From: Chrysophaeum taylorii
Lineage: Eukaryota > Sar > Pelagophyceae > Pelagomonadales > Pelagomonadaceae
Reading direction: 5' to 3'
Length of the DNA: 64,000 bases
Assembly (NCBI GenBank): GCA_029834535.1
Contig: JAQMWT010000341.1
Location: 1-64,000, forward strand
Of this stretch, positions 42,526 through 53,726 are shown in pieces (within the stretch, counting starts at the first letter, position 1; every line of letters starts with the position of its first letter). The notes beneath the pieces were generated by a model. It was not told where the DNA came from. It made no database searches and saw only the letters and a list, made by a program, of their open reading frames with translations. A program made the position numbers and the translations under genes.

Positions 42526-44856
42526 CACTTGGCCATCTCCTTCCTTCTTCAGCGCGCGCGGAGGAGCTCCCTCACTACAAGCAAAGATTTGTATCGGTAT
42601 GTATCTCCTCCTTTTTACATTTATTTTGGCACGCGAGGGTTTGCAATGCGTTCTCAGTTGCAAAAACCAAAATGGTTGGGGGGAATTCGTGACGCGCTCA
42701 CGCGTTTTGATTCCCTTCCTTCCCTCGAGGAGGGCCACACGCGACATGGGGGAAAAAAAAAAATCAGAAATTTCTGTGGTCAGAGTGTTGTCAGAGTTAG
42801 TGAAGGAGGATGCTGCTTGCTTTCCGGGTCTAAGAAAAATTTTCAAGAGGGAGATAGGGGGCCTGCTTCGACTTGGACTTGGGCTTCTTTCTGCCGTCCA
42901 AGAGCGGCGAGTTATTTCGCCCTGGGGCGTTGCGGCCGGGGCAGCCTCTGCCTTGGAAGAGGCACCGGTGATGATGATGACATAGATATACGTGTGGGAC
43001 GACCGACTCTTGTGGTCCCCAAGTCTAGTTTGTTTTGTTTAAAAATTTAAAAACTGTAGATGTCTAGGAATGTGACGAAGGGGTAGTACCAACAGAAAAC
43101 CTATGACGGGACTTTCGTTTTACTAGACCCCAAGTGTATATACGCCAGAACCACCCCGCCGAGCACGAAAAGCTGTGCTCGGTGTTAGGTTGGACCTATC
43201 CCGGGCGTGGTGGTTTGCAGCGTCCGGTAGCACTAGGCGGCAATGCTTGCAGAAGTGGCCCTGGACTTTTACCAACCCATAACGGGAGTAAAGAGGCCCG
43301 AAATAGCCCAACAACGTCAGCCTCTGCACGCGTTGTTAAGGACGCCACGGGGCAGGAGGGTCTCGAGCGACGCGGGTTGCCTCGATCTAGGCCACGATTT
43401 CAGTGATTTTTGCCTCAGCTTCGGTGGCGCGGATCCGATTTGCGGCCGCGCCCGGTTTCACCGGGACCACGAGCTCGATCATGACTACCTTGAAGAGGCC
43501 CAAATGCGGTGTCAAACTGGCGTTACGCTTCACGAAGCCGGTTGCCCAATAATGGAGTCTCTGCATCGCCTCCTAATTGCACACCACAAAGCCGCCCTTG
43601 CCGCCGTCTAGCGAACGATTTTAGAGCTCCTCGTACCTCTCGGCGTGGTCGATGCCCTTGATGAAGTTGTAGGCAACGTCAATTATTAGTTCCAGATTGG
43701 TCGGCTCCATGCCGTAGGTGCCGAGCTCGACGACAAAGTCCAGGATCACGGACTCGATCTCGAGAATAGGCAGCTGCATACCGTCCGCCTGGCCCGATGG
43801 GCTGAACAGGGACGCACCGCGTGCTGGTGGGCGTCGAGGCGGTTCTGCCCGACCTTTGGAACTCAACGACGCGGCGTCATCAAAGTGCGCTCGGCGATCA
43901 GCTAGGCGACGACGGCAGCAACCGTCACCTCCTGCTGCTTCTTCTTGGCGTCGAAGAGCCGCTTGACGGCCTCGTCCACAGAAGTTGGTGCGGACGGCGC
44001 GTACCGCGGGTCGGCCGCCAACGTGCTCTCGCTTTGACGAGCAGTCTAATAACCCTAGGCTTCGGCGATGTTGCGCACCGCCGGCTCCGACGCGTCGCCT
44101 CAATCCTCCTCGACCTCGCGGCGCCGAAGGTTCGAACCGGTGCACTTTTCCTTGGCCGTTTCTTCTTCGGAGTACGACCACCGGTGCAGGCTCGATTAAA
44201 GTAGTACCGCTGCCTCACAGTTTATGTATGTTGCGACGGATCGAGCACGTCAGGCATACGCGAACTCATGACCCACGACGACGTTCTTCGAGGCCGCGAT
44301 TCAACGTGGCCGCCATGGCGCCGTCCTCATTTATACTAGTTCTGCCCGCGCCTCGATCGACCACGTCATCGTTTTTAACTGCAACATCTCGGATCCGGCA
44401 GCTCCGGAAGAGTAGGTAACTGCACGAAAGTATAAATATTCGGTGGTGGTGGTGGGTGGTGGTGGTGGTGGTGGTAAAAGAATCCCACTTACTTGAGAGA
44501 GAGATGATGCAGTTTCTTTTTTTTTTTTCTTTCCTTCTGTTCAACTAGTATGTTCTTAATAATGTCCAGAAAGTGAAATCGGCATTGAGATAAATTCGAG
44601 TTTGAAGGCACGTAATAAGGCCTCAAGAAGAAGAAGGGGCAGCACTCTTGTTGGGGGCATCTTATCGAATGAAAATCGAATCTCCCAGGTTCAAAAATCT
44701 GGACGTCAGTCCAGCGGTGTGCAATCCGTTGGATACCTTTGTCGATCCGTTTAGATGTCATTGGCTGACACGAATTCTGGTAGGGTAAGGTTTCGCGTCC
44801 TTCAAGGCTGGATATGGTTCTGAGTTTGGCGTGACGGCGAAGCGGCGCGGTGCGCC
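42526..44856. other. Long intergenic region with worn gene pieces
   Basis: No intact gene is seen. At 43790-43621 (minus) a frame ends with QLPILEIESVILDFVVELGT and continues for 40 residues to a stop, which looks like real protein sequence. Another minus frame at about 43990-43900 reads TSVDEAVKRLFDAKKKQQEV before a stop. They may be remnants of one decayed gene or exons of an unrecognised one. A structured inverted repeat lies at 43149-43213. A GGT/GTGGTG run (44444-44475) and a T14 tract (44517-44530) are present. Confidence 0.35.
43149..43213. repeat. Nested inverted repeat, possible RNA hairpin
   Basis: Inner stem CCGAGCAC (43159-43166) pairs perfectly with GTGCTCGG (43175-43182) across an 8-nt loop. 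An outer arm AACCACC.CGCC pairs with GGGCGTGGTGGTT (43200-43213) with one mismatch. No neighbouring frame needs this sequence, so it may be an RNA structure or part of a small mobile element. Confidence 0.5.
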
Positions 44857-45783
44857 GTGATGGAGGAGGAAGAGAACCCCGGCGAGGGCGCGCAGCAGCA
44901 GGGTGTGACGGCGGCGACGAGCTATGCAGGTGGGTTTAAGTCCGTCGAGAGCCTCGCCGAACTGCCGTTGCGGCGGGGGAAGTGGACGACCGACGAGCAG
45001 AACTACAGCGAGTTGCTGATCCAGTACTTTTTGGCGGGGGTGGTGCCCGACTGTTCGGACGGGACGACGCTGCGGGCGTTTTTGTCGGCCAAGCTGCACT
45101 GCGCGCCGATGCGAATCACGAAAAAATTCGCTGGCGCGACGCTCGGTAAATCGATTTTTTATCGAACGGGTCACCTCGAGGACCAGGAGCTCCGTCGGCT
45201 CAAAAAGCTGGAGACCTTGTTCGTGCAGAGCGAGGAGACAACGAGCGCTGAGGCGGTTTTTTTTGCGATGCGCGCGGAGCCTCGCCGGCCCGATCCGGTC
45301 GAGTCGTCGCGGTTGCCCCGGGTCGCTTCGGCCGACCACCTCCCGCGCACCGTCGCGAAGCGGTTTCCGCGGAGCGTCTCGTCCTCCCACTTGTTGGAGA
45401 GAGAGTCCCCCCGCGCGATCACGCTCGGCAAGCTCGGGCGCGTCGTCCCGATGCAGCCCCAGCCTCTGGCCGACGAGGAGCTCGTCGCCGAGTCGGCCGC
45501 CGCGGTGGCCGCGCACGCCAAGGCCGCGGCGAACGCGGCGATGCAGGGGACAGAGTCCGCCGCGAGCTGGGCGGCGCGCGTCGCCGAGGGCGCGGCGCTC
45601 GTGACGGCCGCTCGCCGCGACGCCGAGCTCCGCGCGGCCCGCCTCCGATTCAACAGCGCCGGCGGCGGCGGCGGAATCCCGATCGCGCGCGCCGCCGACG
45701 CCGCCGCGCAGGCGGCCATCGACGTCGTGGAGGACGACGTCATTCCCGATCGCCAGCACGAGGTCCTGATGCGCGCCTTCGAG

Positions 45784-45822
<39 letters not shown>

Positions 45823-46455
45823 CGCCTCGAGGACGACCGCCCCTCCAAGCAGCCGAGGCTGGAAGAGGATGAGACCAATCGACGGAGGTTCAGCGGCGGA
45901 GAGGAATTGTATTCCGAGCTCTATGGGTGGGTCCCCGAGAATCTCGGCGTGACCGTGTCGGCCGACGAGCTCTCCCGACACCTCGGCTTGGAGCTCGGCA
46001 GTTCGCCCGCCGAGCACGCGGACTCCCCCTCCTCCTCCTCCTCCTCCTCCGGCGGGGGGGACCTGCAGCGGGAGGCCCTCCCCGACAAAACCACCCCCCC
46101 CGACGACCTCGCGAAGCGGCCCATTTCCCTCACGCAGCGACTCCACTCCGGCGGCGTTCCGGGCAGACGCCGACCGCCGATCTCAAAGCCGATCTCGCTC
46201 TCGACGACTGCCGCGGGGCAGCAGTCCCTCCGGAATGGGATTGGGAATGGCCTCCCCCTCCGCGTCGAGAGGACGCCCTCGACCTCGACGACGAACAGTG
46301 ACGTCTCGAGACCGCGCCTCTTGGAGACCGCGAGCGATACCCAGGCGGAACCCGACAACGTGCTGGCCTATCGCAAGCTCGTCGTCACGACCTCCCTGCA
46401 GGACGATCTTGCCGAGACAGCCATGTCCGCGGTGCCGACGGGCCCGATTTTGTGA
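44857..46455 (+). CDS. KWT-domain nuclear protein, stramenopile type
   Basis: 532 codons. Near the N-terminus (residues 39-100) RRGKWTTDEQNYSELLI...DGTTLRAFLSAKLHCAPMRITKKFAG matches a conserved, functionally unassigned module I know from diatoms and related stramenopile algae. It has a KWT-x-EE-Y start and an LHC-x-PMR-I-(T/S)KK-F core. It resembles a DNA-binding SANT-like fold, but no function is established. The rest is disordered: an Ala-rich helical part (about 205-285), an Asp run of ten or more, Ser runs and a basic tail. The ATG at 44857 opens MMEEEENPGEG; the second Met would serve equally well. Confidence 0.7.
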
Positions 46456-47332
46456 ACGGACGAGGCCTAGGTTCCTTCGTTCGATCAAGTCGAAGACACC
46501 ACATCGCGCGGCGATGGACATATCTCCTCTCTCGCGACGTCGCTCGACGCTTATCGCGGACCGGCACGCCTTGGGATGCTACCCAACTTGTCACCCCCCG
46601 ATCGGATCGGATCGGATCGGATCGGATCGGTCGCTCGATCTCTTCCCGCTTCCTTCCTTCCTTCCTTCTTTCCTTCCTTCCTTTGTCGCTCGTCCTCGAC
46701 GCGGACTTCTCGCCGCTACTCCCAAACTTTTAGTCACGCTCGCGCGCTTAGTAGTTTCCTGCCGAACGGAACAACAAATTCTGGCGACGACGACGGCAAC
46801 AACAACATCGCGCTATTCTTTTTACGCTCACCTCGCCTGCTGCTCTCGACCTCCGCTGCTCGCTCGCTCGCTTCTGCGTGCCACCACGCAGGTCGCTCCA
46901 CCACGCGCTTCCCTGGCCGGACACGCCTGGAGACGCAGCTGGTTCTAGTTGAGTCGGCACCACCTCTCTCGTCATTTGCTACTTCGACCACCCACCACCT
47001 TCACCGAAACGCCGCACCACATCCCTCTCATCGACTTCGCACATCCTGCTGGCTGCCCTGCCCTGGCCTGGCCTGGCCTGGGCCGGCCCCCCACAACTCG
47101 GCACACACCCCAGTACAGATGTTTTTTTCGCCGCCGATCGTGTCCTAAGAATAATAATAGAAACGACGAAAAGAAGATGGATGGCCCCTCCGCGGCGCTG
47201 CTAGTGACTTGATTTCTTTCACGTCCATCTCGGTCGCGGGGTAAGGGTCACAAGAAAAGGAGAGAATCGCGTGGGATTATTGCTTGCGCAGGCCCTCTAG
47301 GAGGAGGCGGCGGCGGCGGCGGCAATGTTCCG
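46456..47332. other. Intergenic region with short tandem repeats
   Basis: No gene is visible. It has six tandem GGATC-type units at 46599-46630, TTCC runs at 46651-46685 and CCTGG runs at 47060-47085. The frames crossing it are Ser/Pro/Arg low complexity. Confidence 0.4.
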
Positions 47333-48550
47333 ATGATGCAGACGGCGAACGAGACGCGGGATCGGCTGTACGTGTTCTACGAAAAGTACAATCCGCAGAA
47401 CACGTGCAACGTCGAGCAGATACTGCGGGAGTTCGCGGGGCGCGAAGGCGAATTGTGGTCGCAACTGTCGCACAAGTACGGACCGAATGCGGTTCGAGAC
47501 GCGGCCAACGAGCACCGGCTGCGCGTCGAGTCGGGACGACGGCGGCACCACCGCGTCGGGTTCGGCCCGAGACCCGTGGCGCTTCCGCCGAGGCCGGCGG
47601 GCTTCTCGACGATGCCGGACGGGGGGTTCTCGTCGTCGGCGGGGTTCTCGTCGCGGACGACCGGCTTCTCGAGCGAAAGGCCGACGTCCTTCGACCTCTC
47701 GGACTCGACGCCGCAGGCCGAGGTCGTGACCGAGATCAGCGCACGGATCGCGATGCCGTCGCGCGAGGTCGTCGACGCCGACATGGCCGCGCGGGAGGCG
47801 GCGCAGAAGACGAGCACGCACGAGGCCGTGTGCGCGTGGCGCGCGCTCCAGGCGCTCTCGGCGCAGGGAAAGGGCCGCGTGCGCGACTGCGGCGGCCTGC
47901 TCCGCGTCGTCGAGGCCTACCAGCCTTATTTGATGGCCCTCGGCGGCCCGAACAAGAAAGCGACCGAAACATTCGTGCTCGTCGACAAGACGCTCGTCGC
48001 CGAGATTCGCGCCGCGCTCAATCTGCGCAGGGGCAAGCCCGCGCAGCCGACGATAGACTCGAGACTGCGGGAGATCCTCAGGACCTTGCACCGGACCAAG
48101 GCCTGGGCGGCGGCGCTCTCGGAGGCGGCCGCGCTCGTCGATGCCGCGTGCGTCGACGAGGAGGCCGCGCTCCGGGGGATACTCGCGCGCGTCAAGGACG
48201 ACCCCGTGTCGTCGATTCGCGACCTCAGCGAGCGCGTTGCGGCCTCCCAGAAGAAGAAGAAGGAGGAGGTCGACGACGACAAGCCGCGGCCCGACGTCTA
48301 CGGCCGCGGCGCCACGTGCGGTCTCTTGTTTGGCATCATCCAAGCGTGCCGGCCCGACGCGATCGGCTCGCGCGACGGACCCAAGCCGCTCTCGCCCGCC
48401 GAGCGACGCCCGACCCTCGCGCACCTCCAGATACTGTTGCGTACCGCGATCAACCTCGCCGGCATGACCCAGAGGCAACGAACGCGCTTGACCTACTTTC
48501 TCCAGGTCGTCAAGGACCACCTCTCGCAGCCGGACGTCGAGGTCCAGCAG

Positions 48551-48588
<38 letters not shown>

Positions 48589-49324
48589 CTTTGTGATCGT
48601 CGAGGCCCCGCCCGCCGCCGCGCGCCCCAACGAGGTCGTCGACCTCACGAGCGAAGGGGGGCTGGATGGTAGTGGTAGTCGTCCGCCCAAGGCCGTGCGA
48701 TTCGTAGACGACGAGGCGACGAGGTCCAAGGAGGCCGACCGCGATTCGATCCTCGCCGAAGCGCGGACCAAAGGCCGCGAAGGCAACGTCTGGATCGAAA
48801 ACCAGCGCACCGTACTCGGGAAGCGCATGGACCGCGCGATCTGGGAGGCCTTCAAGGTCGCCGACTTCGACCCCGTACTCTCGCTCCTCGATCAGGGGGC
48901 GAGCGCGTCGTACGTCCGAGACCAGGCCGGCGGCGAGACGGCGCTCATGGCCGCCGCGTACCATGGCAACGACGTCGCCTGCCGCGCTCTCCTCTCCAAG
49001 GGCGCCGACGCCGCCGCGCGCGACAAATTCGGACATACGGCTGCGAACCTCGCCAGGCAGAAGCAGTTTCCCCACTTGGCGACCCTCCTCGAGGGCCTCT
49101 CCGACGAGAACAAGAAGCGAAAAATTAACGACGCCGTCGCCGTGCCCGCGGCCCCCGACTCCCCGCAGCGCGCCCCCAAGCGCCGCCGGGGGGACGACCA
49201 ACATCCGCGTTCCATGCCGACGGCCGTCGAGCAGGACGATGACGTGCCCGCGAACGCGCCGACCGTCCTCCAAGAGAGTAGTATTTGCACGCAGCCCGCT
49301 CTCGACGAAAGCGCGCCGCAGTGA
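47333..49324 (+). CDS. Ankyrin-repeat protein with conserved N-terminal module
   Basis: 663 codons. The N-terminus (residues 8-50) RDRLYVFYEKYNPQNTCNVEQILREFAGREGELWSQLSHKYG matches a short RLxxFYxxYNPxxxxxVxxxLxxYxGxExxLWxxLxxKYG module that I know from many protist proteins. The middle is mostly helical. A CAG-type run encodes about 12 Gln (about 48540-48585). Two ankyrin repeats follow (about residues 500-570; GGETALMAAAYHGNDVACRALLSKGADAAARDKFGHTAANLA). The tail carries KRRR-type basic clusters that could act as nuclear signals. No catalytic domain is recognised; a scaffold role is only a guess. Confidence 0.65.
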
Positions 49325-50056
49325 CGACTTCTTCCTTTTCAATTGCCCCCGTGCAGGGCTCGCTCGATCGTTGTTTTTTTTTCTTTTTTTCTTTCTATCT
49401 TTCGCGGGAACTCGCCTCGAGGACTCGCTCCGGTGGGGACCTGCGCGTGTCCCACGTGTTGGTTGTTGTTCAGAGCGCGCCGCTCTTCCGTGATAGTGGG
49501 AGCCAAGGTCCCGCCGTTTGACGCTTCTCGCGAGCCGCGTTTGATGAGCATCAAGCCAGTAGCTAGTCTCCCCGGCTCTTCCTCGCCCTGTCGCGCGCGG
49601 CGCGCGATGTAGTGTGTGCACGCACCACCATGCGAGAGTTGGGTAGTGCCCCTCCCCGGCTCACCGTCCTTACTTTCGCGCGCGCCCCCGGAAAGAAACG
49701 AAGACTCGGGGAACCAGAAAGAACCCGACCCCCCCGAAAGACACATACGGGTGGACCCCGGAATATGGATTTCCCCCGTCTTGCCGCGTCGTGAGACTAG
49801 GCGCAGCGGCTCTACGTAAGCCCCCAAGCGAAGCGGCGGCGTCTCTTGAGACGATATTATCCCCTGGGGAGCTCAACGGATCGAGTTTTTAGGGTAAGTG
49901 TAAAGATTCGTTCGCCGAATCTGTGACGAATATCGGCGAACGCTAAACGTCGTCGTCTTCGATAGAACAACAGCGTCGACCTATCGTCGTGTCCCATTTC
50001 CAAAAAAGACAGAGTCATTCATCAGCGAACAACGTGTTGACCGATAACACACAACA
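49325..50056. promoter_or_regulatory. Upstream region of HSP70 gene 1
   Basis: No gene is visible. A perfect inverted repeat AGATTCG-TTCGC-CGAATCT sits at 49904-49922, about 135 bp before the ATG. It contains spaced TTC/GAA triplets and could act as a divergent heat-shock element, although spacing is not the canonical nGAAnnTTCn. CGAATATCGGCGAACG follows at about 49929. The rest is unremarkable, with a T-rich stretch at 49371-49400. Confidence 0.4.
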
Positions 50057-51144
50057 ATGTCGACCGTCACCGGAGAGAGCGTAGGAATTGATTTGGGCAC
50101 GACCTACTCGTGCGTCGGCGTCTGGCAAAATGACCGCGTCGAGATCATCGCGAACGACCAGGGCAACCGCACGACGCCTTCGTACGTCGCCTTTAACGAG
50201 ACGGAGCGCCTCATTGGCGATGCCGCCAAGAACCAAGTGGCGATGAACGCGACGAACACAGTGTTCGACGCCAAGCGCCTTATCGGCCGCAAGTTCAGCG
50301 ACGCGGCAGTCCAGTCCGACATGAAGCACTGGCCTTTTAAGGTTTCGTCGGGTGCCGGCGGTAAGCCGACGATCCACGTGACGTACCGCGGCGAGGAAAA
50401 GACTTTCGCTGCCGAGGAGATTTCTTCGATGGTCCTGATCAAGATGAAGGAGATCGCTGAGGCGTACTTGGGCAAGGACGTCAAGAACGCCGTCGTCACG
50501 GTGCCGGCGTACTTCAACGACTCGCAGCGTCAGGCGACGAAGGACGCGGGTTCGATCGCGGGCCTCAACGTCCTCCGCATTATTAACGAGCCGACCGCGG
50601 CGGCGATTGCGTACGGCCTTGACAAGAAAGGCGACGAGCGCAACGTCCTCATCTTTGACCTCGGCGGTGGCACTTTTGACGTGTCGTTGTTAACGATCGA
50701 AGAGGGCATTTTCGAGGTCAAGGCTACTGCTGGCGACACCCACTTGGGTGGCGAGGACTTCGACAACCGCATGGTCGACTACTTCCTCCAGGAGTTTAAG
50801 CGCAAGTTTAAGAAGGATCTTAAGGAGAACCAGCGCGCGCTGCGCCGCCTCCGCACGGCCTGCGAGCGCGCCAAGCGCACGCTCTCGTCGTCGACCCAGG
50901 CACACATCGAGATTGACTCTCTTTTCGAGGGTATCGACTTCAACTCGACCATCACGCGCGCGCGTTTCGAGGACCTCAACATGGACTACTTCCGCAAGTG
51001 CATGGACCCCGTCGAAAAGGTCATGCGCGATGCCAAGTTGTCCAAGTCGCAAGTTAATGAGGTCGTGCTCGTCGGCGGCTCGACCCGCATCCCCAAGATT
51101 CAGCAGATGCTGTCGGACTTCTTTAACGGCAAGGAGCCCTGCAA

Positions 51145-51181
<37 letters not shown>

Positions 51182-52045
51182 ACCGTCCAGGCCGCTATTC
51201 TTTCGGGCGCGGACTCGTCTGAAAAGTTGAGCGACCTCCTCTTGCTCGACGTTACTCCGCTCTCGCTCGGACTCGAGACGGCTGGCGGTGTTATGACGGC
51301 CCTCATCAAGCGCAACACGACCGTCCCCGCCAAGAAGTCGCAGACCTTCTCGACGTATGCCGACAACCAGCCGGGTGTGCTCATCCAGGTCTTCGAGGGC
51401 GAGCGATCGATGACCAAGGACAACAACCTCCTCGGCAAGTTCAACCTCGACGGCATCCCCCCGATGCCTCGCGGCCAGCCTCAAATCGAGGTCACCTTCG
51501 ACATCGATGCCAACGGCATCCTTAACGTTTCGGCTGTCGAGAAGTCGACCGGCAAGGAACAGAAGATCACGATCAAGAACGACAAGGGCCGCCTCTCGCA
51601 GGACGAGATTGACCGCATGGTTGATGAGGCCGAGCGCTACAAGGCTGAGGATGAGGCCAACCGCATTCGCGTCGAGGCCAAGAACTCTCTCGAGAACTAC
51701 TGCTACTCGATGAAGAGCACGATGTCCGATGAGAAGCTCGCGTCGAAGCTCTCTGACGATGACAAGGAAAAGGTTAACTCGAAGATCGCGGAGACCACCT
51801 CGTGGCTCGATGCCAACCAGATGGCTGAGAAGGAAGAATACGAGGCGAAGCAGAAGGAACTTGAGGCCATCGTGAACCCGATTCTCCAGAACCTCGGCGG
51901 TGGCGCCGGCGGCATGCCCGGCGGTATGCCTGGCGGCATGCCTGGTGGCATGCCCGGCGGCATGCCCGACTTCGGCGGCGGCGCGCCCGGCGCTCCCGCG
52001 GGCGAACCCGCGGACGAGGGCCCCAAGATCGAGGAGATCGACTAA
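50057..52045 (+). CDS. HSP70: Cytosolic HSP70 chaperone, copy 1
   Basis: 662 codons, no intron. The start [20 protein letters not shown] and the motifs [14 protein letters not shown] (about residue 200) and [13 protein letters not shown] (about residue 338) are the HSP70 family signatures. The substrate-binding domain and a helical lid follow. A C-terminal run of GGMP units precedes GPKIEEID, the cytosolic co-chaperone-binding tail (canonical EEVD, here EEID). It folds nascent and stressed proteins with J-domain partners and exchange factors. The coding sequence is almost identical to the inverted copy at 58527-60527, but flanks are not. Tandem AATAAA signals occur at 52248-52257. Confidence 0.98.
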
Positions 52046-52247
52046 GCGATGCCCATCTTTGGCCGACGAACCGCGATTCCTTCCATATCGTGTATTACTC
52101 CACTAGCTCCACCACTCGCTCCACCACTCGTTCCAGCACCCTTCAAGAATTGGTCTCGTCGTTCGACATCAACGCATCGGCAAAACATACCTTTCTCATC
52201 GTCGTGTGTCAATGGACGTAGTAAACTTAGTAAAAAAATCGCAGGCT

Positions 52248-52257
52248 AATAAATAAA
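52248..52257 (+). terminator. Overlapping polyadenylation signals of HSP70 copy 1
   Basis: AATAAATAAA contains two overlapping AATAAA hexamers about 200 bp after the HSP70 stop codon. Confidence 0.5.
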
Positions 52258-52517
52258 GGAAAAAATAATCTTTCCTTTGTCTCTTATCGTCGTGTGTCGT
52301 GTGCGTACAAACATGTTATTATGGTTTGCAACTCCCAGGCTAAAAGAGCCAGAACTTAGTAATGATTGTAATCACGAAGTCAGAAGTCAAGACGAATTCG
52401 CGAAGTAATCACACCTACCGTGATCGCTAAGTGCACGGTCGCGATGGAGGTGCCTTCTGAACTTGGGCCTTGCGAGGGCATTCGTCCACCCGGCGTTGGT
52501 TGACACCTGTTCGCCCC

Positions 52518-52705
52518 CCGGGCGGGCCGGTTGGAAGCCGGAACGTTCGCAGTGGGACGAGTTATGGTCCGACTCCTTGGTTATGATCCGACGCCCCCTG
52601 CAGCCCCCCTCCTTTCTATTTCCAGTGATTCTGATCTTGCGCGTTACGGCGCTGGGATTAGCCTGCGCCAAATGCACTGGGCTGGCCTATAGTCAATAGT
52701 AGGTA
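52518..52705 (+). repeat. Dispersed repeat, copy 2
   Basis: Shares GGGCGGGCCGGTTGG, AGCCGGAACGTTCGCAGTGGGACG, GCGCTGGGATTAGCCTGCGCC and GGGCTGGCCTAT blocks, in order, with 16428-16690. It lies downstream of HSP70 copy 1 and has no coding content. Confidence 0.6.
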
Positions 52706-52752
52706 GCCCAAGGTGGCACGTCTGCTAACGGCTGTGTAAAAATAAATAACTA

Positions 52753-52950
52753 AGCTTGGAGGGACAGCACGCAGGGCTTGAGCGGGGTGACCGCGAACCA
52801 TCAAAAGTACATAGGCTGCTTACTATAATCTTGTAATTCTATAAATTTCTGGCTCTTTGAGCTTGGAGGGACAGTACGCAGGGCCTGAGCGGGGTGACCG
52901 CGAAGCATCAACAGTATATAGGTTGCTTACTAGAATCTTGCAATTCTATC
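52753..52950 (+). repeat. 107-bp tandem duplication
   Basis: Two copies start AGCTTGGAGGGACAG at 52753 and 52860 and run through GCGGGGTGACCGCGAA and AATTCTAT, with about ten differences. The second copy is joined directly to CTGGCTCTTTGAGC. Confidence 0.9.
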
Positions 52951-53726
52951 AGCGTTGGGAGTTCACTATGTTCACCAGGTTCACTGAACTTGGTTCACTT
53001 CGCTTCATTTCACTTCACACCGATAATTTGTGTCCGAAATCCGATGTTCACCTCACATTCATTCACTTAGGCTGACGGCTTGACCCTGTGCGAAGTGGAG
53101 CCGCGCTGCTTAGAGTTGGATGATAATGTTGATGACGACGGGCAAAACGCGGAACAGAACGAGGAGCAAAAGAACGAGCCGATGTCGATGCTGACCTTGA
53201 ACACGCGCGGCAAAACTGGACCATTAATCAGGAAAGCACCTTGCTCGGCGCGGACGAGACGGACAAAGTTGCCCTACTGCGCATGAACAAGAATTTCATG
53301 GCGGCGGCCCGAATCAAGTATGGCGTCCTCGCCGAGACCGATTGCAAATACGCCAGGAGCACCATCCCTGAAGACTCTTCGGAGCTGGAGGTTGATGAGG
53401 AAGAACAAGACGAAGATACCGAGATCGTTCACATCGCCTAAGGCAAGAAATACAGAACACCATCTACGGTAACTCTCCCTTCGCCCCGAAACGCGAATGA
53501 ACCTAAGAGCACCAAACCTAGGAAAAGACTCTGAAAAGCAGTTTTGCACCACGACCCCCGCAACGAGATTTTACTTAACGGACTACATAACGGATCCGCA
53601 CTGGGACGGTTGGCGCTCTCGACGGCCGTCGTTGTGACGTCGAGGTTGTTCGCAGAAAACTGTGCGACTGCATACGAGCACGCAGAGTGCTACAGGTCGC
53701 CCAGCTGCCGACTTCTTGGCGGGGCC
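52951..53726. other. Possible leader or fragment upstream of the phosphatase-like gene
   Basis: A frame at about 53137-53441 reads protein-like sequence (ARQNWTINQESTLLGADETD...ARIKYGVLAETD) ending in an acidic stretch and a stop. I do not recognise it. It may be the 3' end of a decayed gene or an unplaced exon. A short stretch at 52965-53010 repeats TTCACT-type words. Confidence 0.35.

Noticed and set aside
42526-42846. 107 extra N-terminal codons for the ODAD3-like protein
   Set aside because: Sequence is mixed and looks like untranslated leader; the ATG at 42525 starts a typical N-terminus, though this is not proven.
44120-44145. tRNA B-box (GGTTCGAACC)
   Set aside because: The flanking bases cannot form the T-arm stem and no anticodon or acceptor arm is present.
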